From Ectopseudomonas chengduensis (GTDB lineage: Bacteria > Pseudomonadota > Gammaproteobacteria > Pseudomonadales > Pseudomonadaceae), in contig NZ_FMZQ01000023.1 in assembly GCF_900102635.1 (NCBI RefSeq), positions 1 through 58,442 on the forward strand: DNA of 58,442 bases. Reading direction: 5' to 3'. The first letter of the stretch is position 1, and every line of letters starts with the position of its first letter. The notes below the pieces were generated by a model. The model was given only the letters and a program-made list of their open reading frames with translations, did not search any database and was not told the DNA's origin. The translations under genes and the position numbers were made by a program. Of the stretch, positions 57,697-58,442 are shown piece by piece.

Positions 57697-58057
57697 ATGA
57701 AGTACAAAAACATAAAATCAGCAATCCACAATTTCGGGCACAGCTTTGTAAGCTCAATGAACTATGTCGACCATGATTTCGTTGCCGACGAAATTGGGAA
57801 GATTCACAAGAAAGGCTATAATGTTGAAATAAACTGGCTTGCAAGGGAGTTCAGGCCCGCTCAGCTTGAGTCAGAGAGAATAAAAAAACAATTGGTTATT
57901 GGGGGGCAATCTAAAGAAACATTGTGTATCCCATAGCGTAAATCTGGAAAATCTATGCTCTTTATCGTTTGCCTGGCCGGCAGGTCAAGGTAAATACATG
58001 CTTGCCATCGACGACAAAGGCACAGAACATAAAATTTACATCAATGAAGCGCAGTGA
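57697..58057 (+). pseudogene. AT-rich accessory gene broken by a frameshift at a G6 run
   Basis: The first frame codes 79 residues, MKYKNIKSAIHNFGHSFVSS to ETLCIP, ending at 57936. From about 57900 the +1 frame continues open with coding-like sequence (HSVNLENLCSLSFAWPAGQG, then KYMLAIDDKGTEHKIYINEAQ) to TGA 58055-58057. Removing one G from the six at 57901-57906 joins both into one frame of about 119 residues. The break is either a real inactivation, phase variation or a sequencing error. Base composition is far lower in GC than the neighbours, so it was acquired. Family unknown; small acidic/basic proteins of this kind can be immunity proteins, but that is only a guess. Confidence 0.55.
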
Positions 58058-58061
58058 TACG

Positions 58062-58116
58062 TATATAACAATTGCTTCAAACCGTTCGCTGCGCTCACTG
58101 GGACGGGCTAAAGCCC
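58062..58116. repeat. attC-like half site after the AT-rich gene
   Basis: Four bases after the stop codon comes TATATAACAATTGCTTCAAA, then CCGTTCGCTGCGCTCACTGG and GACGGGCTAAAGCCC. Many chromosomal-integron attC sites begin TATAACAA...GTTCGCT(T/G)CGCTCA...GGGAC and lie exactly so behind cassette genes. The second half (ending GTTRRRY) is not found; the sequence changes to AT-rich DNA leading to the IS end. Confidence 0.45.
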
Positions 58117-58166
58117 AATGTCATCAACTTTGGAAATTATCCATAAATATCATATAATTAGCGCTC

Positions 58167-58178
58167 AAATCAGTGCAT
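58167..58178. repeat. probable inverted end of the IS at the window edge
   Basis: AAATCAGTGCAT, about 60 bases before the transposase frame, is the exact complement of 57575-57586. The IS boundary is probably just outside it (GCGCTC...), but the element's right end is beyond the window. Confidence 0.5.
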
Positions 58179-58238
58179 GGGAGAAGCCCTTTTGACTACC
58201 TATACCGCATCGCTTGACACCGCCAGCCAAACCCTGGC

Positions 58239-58442
58239 TTGAAAATTGTACAAAAAATAACCAGCCCGCTCGATTGTCCCGCCTTCATCGCCGCCCACCG
58301 CCAGAATCCTCAAGACTTTACCCGCCGACGCCAGCTCACCTTCAAGAACCTCGTCCTGTTCCTGCTCAATCAGCCGCGCACGGCCCTGCAAACCGAACTC
58401 GATCAGTTCTATCGCGTACTCAATCAGGCGTCGACTGAGACG
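58239..58442 (+). CDS. IS4-type transposase, N-terminal part (cut by window end)
   Basis: From TTG 58239 the frame stays open for 68 codons to the window end. The product has DFTRRRQLTFKNLVLFLLN followed by QPRTALQTELDQFYRVLN, the usual N-terminal pattern of IS4-family transposases (PxxFTRxRKLxF...FLLN...xQxELDxFF). No ATG lies between the upstream TGA (58215) and this point, so the true start is uncertain. It presumably begins an IS whose left end is near 58160. Confidence 0.68.
   Translation, partial: MKIVQKITSPLDCPAFIAAHRQNPQDFTRRRQLTFKNLVLFLLNQPRTALQTELDQFYRVLNQASTET

Noticed and set aside
58062..58160. Complete integron attC site
   Set aside because: Only the 5' half resembles attC; the expected complementary second half ending GTTRRRY is absent, so only a half site is reported.

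Overview
The window is a GC-rich chromosome segment from a Pseudomonas. The evidence is the 23S tail and 5S rRNA, the REP-type repeats between genes, and gene neighbourhoods I recognise from P. aeruginosa: mksF-mksE-mksB; nnrS-ppyR-fhp-fhpR; and rhlB, the acyl-CoA synthetase, the esterase, the amino-acid ABC system and pcs lying close together. These blocks are joined differently from PAO1, which fits another species of the genus (P. mendocina/P. oleovorans-like is a guess). No tRNA gene, CRISPR array or prophage was seen.

Layout. 1-465: end of an rRNA operon. 466-4025: envelope lipid-transport operon, with two half-length LetA/PqiA proteins and a six-MCE-domain LetB-like tube protein. 4141-8999 (minus): MksFEB condensin. 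9221-13979: unknown gene, the alternative spermidine pathway (carboxynorspermidine decarboxylase and dehydrogenase), and a holD-rimI pair. 14079-18579: nitric-oxide detoxification, with flavohaemoglobin, small membrane protein PpyR and NnrS facing the NO-sensing sigma54 activator FhpR. 18645-22864: methyltransferase, FKBP isomerase and truncated globin, then DNA polymerase II. 23127-24472: TerC-type transporter and a small lipoprotein.

24567-28241 is the most unusual accessory part. A MarR regulator with a cysteine-rich tail and a MOSC protein face a minus-strand set: CPVC thioredoxin-like protein, DUF2024 protein, Rof (Rho inhibitor), an unknown protein and D-arginine dehydrogenase. 28360-33046 holds two AraC regulators meeting tail to tail, a propeller lactonase-like protein, a lipoprotein-type haloperoxidase-like hydrolase, an isochorismatase-like hydrolase, and a deletion scar joining a truncated exported protein to what looks like the last codons of a catalase gene.

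33106-39696 (minus): RhlB helicase, membrane dipeptidase, cNMP-GGDEF cyclase, acyl-CoA synthetase, esterase. 40174-44509: amino-acid ABC transporter (AapJQMP type) behind a strong sigma54-like site. 44870-50136: GlxA-like regulator, NTF2-like protein, phosphatidylcholine synthase, GIY-YIG protein, GST, glutaredoxin, YejK. 50329-55718: TAXI binding protein, two amino-acid permeases around an Lrp regulator, and a methyltransferase with a signal peptide. 55941-57155: sbcD.

The last 1.3 kb is a rearranged junction. sbcC does not follow sbcD. Instead there are an unassigned stretch, an AT-rich gene broken by a frameshift at a G run, a sequence resembling half of an integron attC site, and the start of an IS4-type transposase cut by the window edge. 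Two imperfect-palindrome elements that share a core (16721-16855 and 43610-43712) sit inside the fhp control region and inside the aap operon, and several REP-like families fill most other gaps.
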